Part shown: one piece after another, positions 18,592 to 27,879 of the stretch | Layout of the letters: each line of letters opens with the position of its first letter | Numbering within the stretch: position 1 is the first letter of the stretch | NCBI GenBank assembly: GCA_018648265.1 | Contig: JABGRN010000015.1 | Coordinates: 1-64,000 of the forward strand | Reading direction: 5' to 3' | Source of the DNA: Prolixibacteraceae bacterium | GTDB lineage: Bacteria > Bacteroidota > Bacteroidia > Bacteroidales > Prolixibacteraceae | Length of the DNA stretch: 64,000 nucleotides | Notes under the pieces: generated by a model | The model's input: the letters and a program-made list of their open reading frames with translations, nothing else | The model's database searches: none | Told to the model about the DNA's origin: nothing | Translations under genes and position numbers: made by a program

Positions 18592-21500
18592 ATGAAATTA
18601 AAACTTTTACTTTTTTTATTCTTGTTTTCAACTGGTATTATTAATGCTCAGGATACCATTAGATCTTTGGTAATTACCGAGGCACGATCCGACGGGCAAC
18701 CAGAGAATTTTATTGAGCTTACAAATATGGGCGATCAGCCTGTAGATTTAAGCCAGTTTGAATTTGGATTAATGCGCCCCTGGGCTAATCCGGTATTAGA
18801 TGTTTGGAATGACCCATGGACACCGGAAGGAAACCGGTTTTTTATGTTACCAGAAGTTATTCTTCAACCTGGTGAAAGTTGGGTAATTACTACAGCTTAT
18901 GACTTCGGAAGGGCTCAATACCTGAAAAAGGTACCTGGTTTCGAAGGCAACGAACGACAGAAACAAGCCGAAATGTATGAACTGGGAGATTATTTTGTTC
19001 ATGTTGCAGAACCAAAGGGCGATGAAACTGACAGTGTAACGGTTGATGATATTTATGGTGATGCATATCAATGGACTTTTGAAGAATGGAGTGGACGTGG
19101 AAGTTTTTATATTGAACAACATTTGTCGGAAACCGATTCAGTGGTTATTGACCAGGTTAACGGTGTTTTTGACAACGATGGGTTGAACTTCAGCGCTGGT
19201 TTTTATGATGTTGCAGGTGTAACCGGGGCAACAGGAAATTCTACCCTTGTACGTAAATTTGGTGTAAAAACCGGAAATCTTGATTTTGCTAATGCACGGG
19301 GTGTTGGCTTAGACGATTCAGAATGGATGCCGGTTCCGAATGGTGTTTCACCATGGCGAGATGTTTATTGGAGTGTTGGAAACCACGGTGCATATAACTT
19401 AGACGAAAATACGCTTGAATCGGATGTTATTGATGTCGATTTTACTAATAAGGTATTAACAGTACCATGGGGAATTCGCAGAGGCGATGGAATTATGCAC
19501 AATATGGTCAGAAAACCAGGTATTGCATGGCAATATCATGTTTCTGCGGTATTTGAAGATTCATTGAGTTTTGCCTGCCACACCGGCGACCAAATAGAAA
19601 TTTATGTTTTTGGAGAAGATCTGGATGTGGCCATTTTTGATATTGTGGTGGCAGATCCAACAGCAGATGCAAATATTGTTGTTCCGGTTTCTAACTTAGA
19701 TCCTGTGGGAGGCGAACAGTGGTGGAGAGATGATAATGAAGAAGGATTGTTAGATTGGCCAAGGGTAACACAAAACGATTCTGGAATTGATACAATTACA
19801 GGTACATGGTTTGGTATTCCGTTTGCGACTCGTTCTGATACTTTAATTGAACGTTTGGAAAAAGCCGTAAATGCAAATTGGGAATTTGTTTGGGTTGATG
19901 GAGTCGCCAGGCCAGACTTAAAAAATGGAGACAAATTAAAAGTTACCGCTCAAAATGGTGCTGTAAAAGAATATTGTATTCAGGTTCAACCTTTTGATCC
20001 AAGCCATAATGCATATTTAAGTTCGATTACATGGCCAGATATTCCTGATTTCTACCGAGGTATTTTTGGATGGGTAGGTGATACAGTACCAGGTTTTAAC
20101 GGAACTACTTATAATTATAAAGTTACGGTACCCCTTGATGTTGAAGGAATTCCTGCACTTGTTACAAAAACAGAGGATTTAAATGCTAAAGTAGATGTTT
20201 CACGCGCAGCTTCGCTTAGTGGTTCCACTGCCGATAGGACAGTTTCATTCGTGGTTACTGCCGAAGATGACAGCGTAAAAAATAATTATAGTGTTGAATT
20301 GATCAAAGAAAAAGATCCATCAAAACTTCAACCTTATGCTGCCGAACCGTTTTTATCTGAATTAGTATTTTGGGATCAGTGGAGTAATAGTTTTGGTGAA
20401 ATTTGTAATCCGGGCAACCAACCCCTCGATTTAAGTAATTACATGATTGCCATGGATTGGAATACAGATCCTGCCGCAATGGTTGGTTCGAGGATGGGTG
20501 AAAATGATTGGTTAGACAGGTACGATAAATATGTTCCTGGCTATAAATGGGTGGATCAGGCGCAATGGGCAGTTACCCCTGGAATCTTGAGACAAGACCT
20601 CAATGTTAACCCGATTGTTATGCCCGGCGATGTATTTTGTTTTGGTGGCATAGCTACCGATGGGCAGGTCGTATTTTCATGGGGACCGGATTATGTATGG
20701 CCTGTGCCAGCACAATTAGATGTACAGTTTCATAACACTAACGGTAATTTTGTATATACAAATCCATGGGGCGAAGAAGTTAGCGGTAATGGAACTCCAA
20801 TACGTAAATGGTTTAATGCTAACTGGTATATGTTTAAAATCCTGAACGATTCGATTAAACTAGGGTTAAAACCAGCAAACGATCCTAACGATTTCGAATT
20901 AATTGAAGTTTTTGGAATGGCAGATGGCTCTAATTGGGTTATTGGTGGAAAGGGAGCAAATATGATTACCAACTGGTTCAGGAAACCAGATGTTTATATG
21001 GGGAATCCCGAATTTGAAGGTTCGTTTGGAACAAATCCTGAAGATAGTGAATGGGGGTTTACTGACCAGCCTTATTGGCAAGCCCGTAATGCAGGCTGGC
21101 CTTATGAAATCCTTAATGTTGGAAATGATATAGGACAACATTTTATGTATGAACCAACACACTATAAATCTACGGTGAGTTCTATCGTTTATAAAGTGAG
21201 TGAAGGATTTTCTATGAATGAAGAAATCAGGGGAATGGTTGACGGTACAACTGTAGCTAATTTCCTCGATAATTTGATTAAAGCAAACGAAAATCAAACA
21301 CTATTGGTGAAAAGTGGTGCGGATGATTCTGAATTGCCAATGGACGCTATTCTTAGTATGGACGATATTTTGGAAGTAATGTCAGCCGACAGTAGCAATA
21401 CAACATTATATGTACTTGAGGTTTCGGAAAACGGCTTAAGCGGAAATGCGGTGTTAACTTCTGCAAGGTACGAAGTTACCATCGATGTTCAACCAAAAAG

Positions 21501-22542
21501 CGCAGGCAACGAAAATGACGGTGCTGGTTCTATCGAAGGGTTTGAATACGGTACACAGTTAAAAACAGTTGTGGCAAATGTTGTTGTTCCTGCCGGGGCA
21601 ATTATGAATGTTATTAGTAACGATGGTGCTTATGTTGCACAAAAACAATTGAATTTTGATACAGCTTATGTTGATGTAACTGTCAACCATAATATGTTCT
21701 TCGAAGTTACAGCCGAAAATGGCGTAACAAGAATTGTTTATCAACTTAAACCAGAGGTTTCTGAAAATTCAGCATTTTTAACTTCTGATGTTTACACTGT
21801 AGTTCAAAAAGATCTCCTTGTCACATTTGTTCCAAGGGGAACAAGTGTTAGCAGCTTCCTTGCGAATGTCGTCCCATCTTTGGGTGCTAGTATCAAAGTG
21901 GTCGATAAATCGGGTCTTGAAAGAACTATTGGCGAACTTTATCAGGATGATAAAGTGATAGTAACATCACCAAGCGGAACAGTTCAAACGGTTTATTTCC
22001 TCTCGATGTTACGTACCGAATTTATACCACAAACAACTTACCTTGCCTACATATTGTCGAATACTTACGCAGTAGATCAGGTAAATAATGTTATTGGCGG
22101 AGCATCAGGAAGCACAACTTTGGCTGCTTTCTATAGTAGTATTACAACTTCGATGGGGGCTACAGCGGTTGTAGTTGATGCCAACGGAAATGAAAAAACT
22201 ACTGGTGATTTGGACGACGGGGACATGGTGAAAGTAACATCTGCCGATGGTAAAATGGAAGCGATGTACACCCTGAACCTTGACCTCACATCTGCTGATG
22301 TGTTTGATTCGGGCCAGATTAATTTATATCCAAATCCAACCAGCGGAAGGATAAACATTTCGGGTGTTGAAGTTGGTGGAAGAATTCAGGTTTTCAATTT
22401 AATGGGCGTTTCAATTCAGGATATAAATATCCAAAATAGTGTTGAAACGGTAATGTTGAATGATCAACCTGCAGGAATGTACTTAATTGTAGTTAGCGAT
22501 GAAGACAAAATGCTTGGTCGTTATAAAGTTCTAAGAAGATAA
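18592..22542 (+). CDS. Large secreted lamin-tail-domain/beta-repeat protein with T9SS sorting domain
   Basis: A 1316-residue exported protein of unknown function at the head of the glycan-hydrolase arm. The signal peptide ends GIINAQ (residue 20). Two lamin-tail-like segments are visible: VITEARSDGQPENFIELTN (about 25-43) and LSELVFWDQWSNSFGEICN (about 588-606), each followed by a PVDLSQF/PLDLSNY-type strand. At least four diverged repeats of about 85-105 residues begin near 860, 950, 1058 and 1150, with shared elements such as FLxNV, GAxxxVVDxxG and VTSxxG. The C-terminus (NLYPNPTSGRINISG onward, 1243-1316) is a type IX secretion sorting domain ending in basic residues. No catalytic motif is seen. 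A strong terminator follows. A surface scaffold or glycan-binding role is inferred from position only. Confidence 0.8.
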   Translation: MKLKLLLFLFLFSTGIINAQDTIRSLVITEARSDGQPENFIELTNMGDQPVDLSQFEFGLMRPWANPVLDVWNDPWTPEGNRFFMLPEVILQPGESWVITTAYDFGRAQYLKKVPGFEGNERQKQAEMYELGDYFVHVAEPKGDETDSVTVDDIYGDAYQWTFEEWSGRGSFYIEQHLSETDSVVIDQVNGVFDNDGLNFSAGFYDVAGVTGATGNSTLVRKFGVKTGNLDFANARGVGLDDSEWMPVPNGVSPWRDVYWSVGNHGAYNLDENTLESDVIDVDFTNKVLTVPWGIRRGDGIMHNMVRKPGIAWQYHVSAVFEDSLSFACHTGDQIEIYVFGEDLDVAIFDIVVADPTADANIVVPVSNLDPVGGEQWWRDDNEEGLLDWPRVTQNDSGIDTITGTWFGIPFATRSDTLIERLEKAVNANWEFVWVDGVARPDLKNGDKLKVTAQNGAVKEYCIQVQPFDPSHNAYLSSITWPDIPDFYRGIFGWVGDTVPGFNGTTYNYKVTVPLDVEGIPALVTKTEDLNAKVDVSRAASLSGSTADRTVSFVVTAEDDSVKNNYSVELIKEKDPSKLQPYAAEPFLSELVFWDQWSNSFGEICNPGNQPLDLSNYMIAMDWNTDPAAMVGSRMGENDWLDRYDKYVPGYKWVDQAQWAVTPGILRQDLNVNPIVMPGDVFCFGGIATDGQVVFSWGPDYVWPVPAQLDVQFHNTNGNFVYTNPWGEEVSGNGTPIRKWFNANWYMFKILNDSIKLGLKPANDPNDFELIEVFGMADGSNWVIGGKGANMITNWFRKPDVYMGNPEFEGSFGTNPEDSEWGFTDQPYWQARNAGWPYEILNVGNDIGQHFMYEPTHYKSTVSSIVYKVSEGFSMNEEIRGMVDGTTVANFLDNLIKANENQTLLVKSGADDSELPMDAILSMDDILEVMSADSSNTTLYVLEVSENGLSGNAVLTSARYEVTIDVQPKSAGNENDGAGSIEGFEYGTQLKTVVANVVVPAGAIMNVISNDGAYVAQKQLNFDTAYVDVTVNHNMFFEVTAENGVTRIVYQLKPEVSENSAFLTSDVYTVVQKDLLVTFVPRGTSVSSFLANVVPSLGASIKVVDKSGLERTIGELYQDDKVIVTSPSGTVQTVYFLSMLRTEFIPQTTYLAYILSNTYAVDQVNNVIGGASGSTTLAAFYSSITTSMGATAVVVDANGNEKTTGDLDDGDMVKVTSADGKMEAMYTLNLDLTSADVFDSGQINLYPNPTSGRINISGVEVGGRIQVFNLMGVSIQDINIQNSVETVMLNDQPAGMYLIVVSDEDKMLGRYKVLRR

Positions 22543-22560
22543 AAATTTTATAATCTTTAA

Positions 22561-22596
22561 AAAGTAAGAGCCTGTATCCGCAGGCTCTTACTTTTT
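22561..22596 (+). terminator. Intrinsic terminator
   Basis: A 14-bp stem (AAAGTAAGAGCCTG / CAGGCTCTTACTTT) with a 6-nt loop TATCCG, ending in a run of T, lies 18 bp after the stop of the lamin-tail-domain gene. Flanking A and T runs allow it to work on both strands. It separates that gene from the GH5 genes. Confidence 0.85.
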
Positions 22597-22719
22597 ACAT
22601 TAACCTCAAAAAGCAGGAATGAAATTGGTGTGCCAGCAATTCAATTTGTTTTCTGGTTTTTTGGTGAAAATCAAGACAAAAATTTATTTTGAAAAACAAT
22701 ACTTTTAGATTTTACAAAA

Positions 22720-24708
22720 ATGAATTCAAAAAGTTTTAAATTACTATTGTCAGTATTTCTTTTTATAGGAATAATATCAAATTCTTTTGCCCAAATAACA
22801 CCTCACGAAGCCATTTTGCAAATTCAAAAAGGGATTAACCTTGGAAATACCCATGAACCACCTACCGAAGCAGGGTGGAACAACCCTAAAGCACAGGAGT
22901 ATTATTTTGATATGTACAAAGATGCAGGATTTCAATGTGTAAGGATTCCCGTACGTTGGGACAATTACACCGGCAAAACACCTCCTTACGCAGTGAGCAC
23001 TGTCTGGTTAAACAGAATCGAACAAGTAGTAGAGTGGGGATTGTCGCGCGATATGTTTATTGTTATTAACTCTCACCACGACAATTGGATAAAAGATAAT
23101 TACAGCGAAGCAAACAAAGCCCGTTTCGACAGTATTTGGACACAGATAGCCGATCGATTTAAAGACAAACCTGAGAAACTAATTTTTGAGGTCCTGAATG
23201 AACCTCATGGATTAAACAAAACACAAAACGATGATATGCATGCCCGCATTCTTTCAATAATACGTAAAACCAATCCAACACGTTTGGTGATTTTTCAGGG
23301 ACATAACTGGGGCAGCTCCGAGGATCTGTTAGAAGCTGCGATTCCAGACGATGATTATATTATTGGTTCATTTCATTCGTATGATCCCTGGCCTTTTGGG
23401 CTTGAAGGAACCGGGACTTTTGGAGGGAATTACGATTACAACCAGCTTGACACTAAATTTAAAACTATTGATGATTGGTCGAAAGAAAATAATATCCCGG
23501 TTTTTTTGGGAGAATTTGGTTCAAAAAGAATTGCTGATTATAATTCAAGGATGAGGCATTACAGGGCTTATGTTGAATTGTCGCAAAAATATGGTTTTGC
23601 CTCGGCGGCCTGGGATGATGGTGGTGATTTTCGAATTATGGAAAGGGAACAACACGATTGGAATGAAGTGAAAGATATTCTAATTCATACAACAGTTGAT
23701 GCGCCAGATCCAAGAGTTGATGTTTACCAGGATTCAATTGTCAGGGTCAGATGGGCAAACAGGGTTTTAGATCACGATAGCATTATTATACAACGCCGGC
23801 TGGGGACTGAAAATCATTATACCGACATCGCTGTTCTTCCACCTGATTCAATCCTTTATTATGACATTAAACCTGCTATGTCGAAATATTACAGTTACAG
23901 GGCAATTGCCAATTATAGCGATACTACCGATCTTTTTTCACAACCCTTTCAGGTATTTTTTCCAACCTGGGTTAAAGCTGTCAGGATACCATTTTACGAC
24001 ACGCTCCAGGTAATTCCTGGTATTGTTGAAGCTGAAGATTTTGATAAAGGTGGCGAAGGATTATCGTACCACGATGCTGATTTATTGAATGTTGGTGGTG
24101 ACTACCGGCCTGATGAGGGAGTTGATATTTACGAACGCCTGGGTGATGGATACCACGTTGGAAATGCAATTAACGGCGAATGGTATGAATATTCGGTAAA
24201 TGTAAAAACAGAAGGATGGTATGATGTTACTACTTATGTGGCAGCTTTGTATGGAGGGGGGACCTTTCAAATTAGTGTGGACACAGTGAAATCGGATATT
24301 TTAACAGCCCTAACCTGTTACAGTTGGTTAAATACAAAACCTATTACAACGAAAATGTATTTGTACACCGGCGAACAAATCGTGCGCTTTTCTGTACTTG
24401 GCGATCCCTTGTTCAATATCGATAAAATGATATTTGAATTGACAACAAATGTTTCAAACCTGAAAAATCAAATTGAATTTCCTTTTACTGTTTTTCAGCA
24501 AAAAAATGGCGGATTAATTGTAAAACAACTTAGTAACACAAATATTGAAACAATTGATTTGTATAATTTATCGGGGGCGTTGTTCCGTACATTTATTAAA
24601 CCTGGTGAAGTGACCCAAATTCCAACTTACGATATCCCAACTGGGATTTACGTTATTCATGCCACATCTAAAAATGGACGATATTCACGAAAAATAGTAA
24701 TCAAATAA
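22720..24708 (+). CDS. GH5 endo-beta-glycanase with CBM6-like module and T9SS sorting domain
   Basis: A secreted multidomain endo-hydrolase. The order is signal peptide (to about 24, NSFAQ), GH5 TIM barrel (about 28-325), an Ig/FN3-like linker domain (330-415), a CBM6-like beta-sandwich (about 433-575, starting VEAEDFDKGGEG and containing INGEWYEYSVNV), and a type IX sorting domain (about 585-662). GH5 landmarks are INLGNTHEPP, VRIPVRW, HHDNW, the acid/base E161 in VLNEPHG and the nucleophile E265 in FLGEFGS. Substrates of this family include cellulose, mixed-linkage glucan, xyloglucan and mannan; the neighbouring GH5_2-like and GH26 genes point to a beta-1,4-linked glucan or mannan. Secretion to the cell surface by T9SS is inferred from the C-terminus. 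Confidence 0.9.
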   Translation: MNSKSFKLLLSVFLFIGIISNSFAQITPHEAILQIQKGINLGNTHEPPTEAGWNNPKAQEYYFDMYKDAGFQCVRIPVRWDNYTGKTPPYAVSTVWLNRIEQVVEWGLSRDMFIVINSHHDNWIKDNYSEANKARFDSIWTQIADRFKDKPEKLIFEVLNEPHGLNKTQNDDMHARILSIIRKTNPTRLVIFQGHNWGSSEDLLEAAIPDDDYIIGSFHSYDPWPFGLEGTGTFGGNYDYNQLDTKFKTIDDWSKENNIPVFLGEFGSKRIADYNSRMRHYRAYVELSQKYGFASAAWDDGGDFRIMEREQHDWNEVKDILIHTTVDAPDPRVDVYQDSIVRVRWANRVLDHDSIIIQRRLGTENHYTDIAVLPPDSILYYDIKPAMSKYYSYRAIANYSDTTDLFSQPFQVFFPTWVKAVRIPFYDTLQVIPGIVEAEDFDKGGEGLSYHDADLLNVGGDYRPDEGVDIYERLGDGYHVGNAINGEWYEYSVNVKTEGWYDVTTYVAALYGGGTFQISVDTVKSDILTALTCYSWLNTKPITTKMYLYTGEQIVRFSVLGDPLFNIDKMIFELTTNVSNLKNQIEFPFTVFQQKNGGLIVKQLSNTNIETIDLYNLSGALFRTFIKPGEVTQIPTYDIPTGIYVIHATSKNGRYSRKIVIK

Positions 24709-24778
24709 AACTGTTACCAAGCAATAAATTAATAATTTAATATAGTGTCTAATATTTATTATTCTAAAATCAACGGGT

Positions 24779-25738
24779 ATGAAAACTACACTTGTTATTG
24801 TTTTTTTTCTTTTATTTTTTTCAGGAATAAATAGCACCAATGCACAACCGGTTAAAGAAAATGGCCAGCTTGAAGTCGAAAGTACTTTTTTGGTGAACGA
24901 AAATGGCGAACCGATTATACTTCGTGGAATAAGTTATGGTTGGCATAATTGGTGGCCCAGATTTTACAATAAAGAATCGGTTAAATGGCTTGCTAACGAT
25001 TTTAAATGCACCGTAGTTAGGGCAGCACTCGGTGTTGGCCCACGAAATAGTTACATCGATAAAACTGAATGGTCGGAAGAAAAAATAGAAGCAGTAATTA
25101 AGGGGGTTATTGAAAATGATATTTATGTGATTATTGATTGGCACAGTCATGAACTGCATTTAAATGAAGCAATAAGTTTTTTTACTAAAATGGCCGAAAA
25201 ATATGGTGAATATCCACACGTGATTTACGAGATTTTTAATGAACCAGTTGATGATTCATGGGAAAAGGTAAAGGATTATTCGATTAAAGTAATTAAGGCT
25301 ATTCGCGAAAAAGATCCCGATAATATTATCCTTGTGGGAAGCCCTCATTGGGATCAGGACATTCATATTGTTGCGGACGATCCGATTGAAGGGTTTTCAA
25401 ATTTGATGTATACCGTACATTTTTATGCGGGTACACACGGACTATCATTGCGCGAACGGTCTGACTATGCCCTTAATAAAGGGATTCCAATTTTTGTGTC
25501 AGAATGCGCAGGCATGGAAGCGAATGGAAACGGGGAAATTGATTTTGAATCATGGAAAATCTGGATCGACTGGATGGAAACAAACAAAATAAGTTGGGTT
25601 TGCTGGTCGATTGCCGATAAAAATGAAACCTGTTCAATGCTTAACCGCAGTGCTAGTGATATCGGAAACTGGAAAAATTCAGATCTTAAAGAATCGGGGA
25701 TAAAAACCCGTGAATTGTTGAGAAAATACAACAAGTAA
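24779..25738 (+). CDS. GH5 (GH5_2-like) endoglucanase
   Basis: A single-domain secreted GH5 enzyme of 319 residues. The signal peptide ends NSTNAQ (23). The barrel shows GEPIILRGISYGWHNWW (44-60), VVRAALG, IIDWHSHE (118-125), the acid/base E155 in EIFNEPVDD, VHFYAGTHG, and the nucleophile E242 in IFVSECAG. This motif set is that of subfamily GH5_2, typical of bacterial endo-beta-1,4-glucanases. No binding module or sorting domain is attached, so it may stay periplasmic, in contrast to the larger GH5 upstream 70 bp away. It may be co-transcribed with the flanking hydrolase genes. Confidence 0.9.
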   Translation: MKTTLVIVFFLLFFSGINSTNAQPVKENGQLEVESTFLVNENGEPIILRGISYGWHNWWPRFYNKESVKWLANDFKCTVVRAALGVGPRNSYIDKTEWSEEKIEAVIKGVIENDIYVIIDWHSHELHLNEAISFFTKMAEKYGEYPHVIYEIFNEPVDDSWEKVKDYSIKVIKAIREKDPDNIILVGSPHWDQDIHIVADDPIEGFSNLMYTVHFYAGTHGLSLRERSDYALNKGIPIFVSECAGMEANGNGEIDFESWKIWIDWMETNKISWVCWSIADKNETCSMLNRSASDIGNWKNSDLKESGIKTRELLRKYNK

Positions 25739-25806
25739 ATTATTTAAGGTATAACGAAACGTCATAAAAACAACAATTAAAATAAATCAGGAATTTAACA
25801 AAATAA

Positions 25807-27879
25807 ATGAAATTAAAAATTTTAATAATCCTGCTCGTACAATTATTTTGGTTTGTAAATTTTTGGCATGCAAATGCCCAAAACGATCCCTTGGTTGCAG
25901 AAATTGAGGCAGAAGACGGCGAGTTGGACGGCGTCAGGATTGATTCAGTTAACACGGGTTTTTCAGGAAAAGGATATGTTACCGGATTTGATTCTTCGGC
26001 CGATAAATTAACTGTTTCTGTAACTATTTATGAAAGAGGATTTTACAAATTGTTTATTCGGTACAACGGTCTAAATGGAGATAAATACCAGCAACTTTTT
26101 ATAAATGGCAAAGGCCAGGGCAATGTTCAATTCCCTAAAACAGAAACATTCGCAAATATCGAAGTAGGAAAGTTTCTTTTAGAGGAAGGCGAAAACCTGA
26201 TTACCATAAAAAGCGACTGGGGTTATACCGATTTCGATAAGTTTGAAATTTATGCTGCAGAAAAAAACCAGTTTAATATAGTAGAAGATTTGGTCGATCC
26301 GGATGCCACAGAAGAAACCAGGGCTTTGTACCGGTTTTTAAAGTTACAGTTTGGAGAGCGGATAATATCGGGGCAAACCACAAGTTATTTTACCGAATTA
26401 AAAAACCTGGCAGGGAAAACCCCAATGATCAATAACGAAGACCTTAAATCTTATACCGAAGGCTATCCATACAAATGGAGTGGTGGCCATGTTTTTGGTG
26501 CAGTTGACGATGGAAGGGTAAACCGCTTAATCGAGTGGTACAACTCAACAAATGGAAAAGGGATTGTTGCTTTTCAATGGCACTGGCATTCGCCAACTGG
26601 TGGGGAAGCCGGAACAAATACATTTTATACCGAATATACCGATTTCGATATTAGGCTGGCAGTTATTCCGGGTACTGAGGAATACGACTTGATTATCAGG
26701 GATATTGATGCCATTGCCCTTCAATTAAAAAAATTTCAGGATGCCAATATCCCGGTTATTTTCAGGCCATTGCACGAAGCCGGTGGTGGCTGGTTTTGGT
26801 GGGGGGCAAAAGGATCGGAACCTTGTAAAAAATTGTACGATATAATATTCGAACGAATTAAGAACCATCATCAAATTCACAACCTGATTTGGGTTTGGTC
26901 CACACCCGAAACAGATTGGTATCCAGGCAACGATAAGGTCGATATTATTGGTCATGATTCGTATCCGGGGGCTTTTAATTATGGTCCGCAGAAAGCTTCT
27001 TTCGATAAGTTATTTAATTTAACTAATGGTGAAAAATTAATCGCCATGACTGAAAACGGACCAATTCCTGATCCCGGTGAATGTTTTGAATTAGATGCTC
27101 CCTGGTTGTGGTTTATGTCGTGGAGCAACCTTGTAAACGAGCAAAACTCAGTTGAACACATTCAGGAAGTTTTTGCAAATTCACGTGTGTTAACCATTGA
27201 ATCTACAAATGCAAAAACAGATAATTCCTGGAGAAGTACACTTTATCCGGAAAACTGGAAACCTGGTTTTAAAGATTTGAACAACAGGTTCTTGCACGAT
27301 TTTTCTTACGCCGGATATCATCAGGGCGAAAAAGAAATACCTGTTATCGAAAAAAATATTGTTGATGTCACACAACAACCTTATGGTGCTGACAATTCCG
27401 GTGAAACTGATGTTACCCAAATTATTCAGCAGGCACTTGATGATGTTGGCCAGGGTGGGGGCGGAGTTGTTTATATTCCCTCGGGAACATACAAAGTTAA
27501 CCCTGGAAGCGCGGAAAGTGCTTTGAGGATTCAATACAACAATACAATACTTCGAGGGGCAGGCAGCGATTCAACATTTATTTTTAATGATGCAAGTTAC
27601 ATGCGGCAGAAAAATATTGTTTGGATGATGGGGCAATATTGCACGTGGTCCGAGCAATTTGGTACAACAACGAAATTAAGTTCCGATTTACTTTTTCCAA
27701 CTCAGATAATTCCTGTTAAGTCTGTTTTGGGTTTTGAAGAAGGAGACCAAATTATATTACGTACCGATGGAACCGATGATTTTATTGAAGAACATGGAAT
27801 GAGTAATATTTGGACCGAATGGGCAGCAGACTTATGTTTCTGCGCCAAATCGATTCTATTGATGTTGAAAACAATTTAA
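25807..27879 (+). CDS. CBM35-GH26 beta-mannanase-like protein, 5' part of a frameshifted gene
   Basis: Encodes a signal peptide (to about 25, HANAQ), a CBM35-like module (about 30-150, beginning AEIEAEDGELDG), a GH26 catalytic barrel (about 160-470), and the start of a right-handed beta-helix (from about 518). GH26 catalytic residues are visible: acid/base E324 in RPLHEAGGGWFWWG and nucleophile E416 in AMTENGP. GH26 enzymes are mostly endo-beta-1,4-mannanases. After ...WTEWAAD (about 676) the frame runs into unrelated residues and stops at 27879, while the next frame carries the natural continuation. This fits a one-base deletion around 27830 in what was a single gene of about 1,320 codons ending at 29765. 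The GH26 part may still be made and active. Confidence 0.9.
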   Translation: MKLKILIILLVQLFWFVNFWHANAQNDPLVAEIEAEDGELDGVRIDSVNTGFSGKGYVTGFDSSADKLTVSVTIYERGFYKLFIRYNGLNGDKYQQLFINGKGQGNVQFPKTETFANIEVGKFLLEEGENLITIKSDWGYTDFDKFEIYAAEKNQFNIVEDLVDPDATEETRALYRFLKLQFGERIISGQTTSYFTELKNLAGKTPMINNEDLKSYTEGYPYKWSGGHVFGAVDDGRVNRLIEWYNSTNGKGIVAFQWHWHSPTGGEAGTNTFYTEYTDFDIRLAVIPGTEEYDLIIRDIDAIALQLKKFQDANIPVIFRPLHEAGGGWFWWGAKGSEPCKKLYDIIFERIKNHHQIHNLIWVWSTPETDWYPGNDKVDIIGHDSYPGAFNYGPQKASFDKLFNLTNGEKLIAMTENGPIPDPGECFELDAPWLWFMSWSNLVNEQNSVEHIQEVFANSRVLTIESTNAKTDNSWRSTLYPENWKPGFKDLNNRFLHDFSYAGYHQGEKEIPVIEKNIVDVTQQPYGADNSGETDVTQIIQQALDDVGQGGGGVVYIPSGTYKVNPGSAESALRIQYNNTILRGAGSDSTFIFNDASYMRQKNIVWMMGQYCTWSEQFGTTTKLSSDLLFPTQIIPVKSVLGFEEGDQIILRTDGTDDFIEEHGMSNIWTEWAADLCFCAKSILLMLKTI

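Noticed and set aside
27815-27840. Programmed -1 ribosomal frameshift in the GH26 gene
   Set aside because: No slippery X-XXY-YYZ heptamer or clear downstream pseudoknot is visible; a one-base deletion explains the junction more simply.
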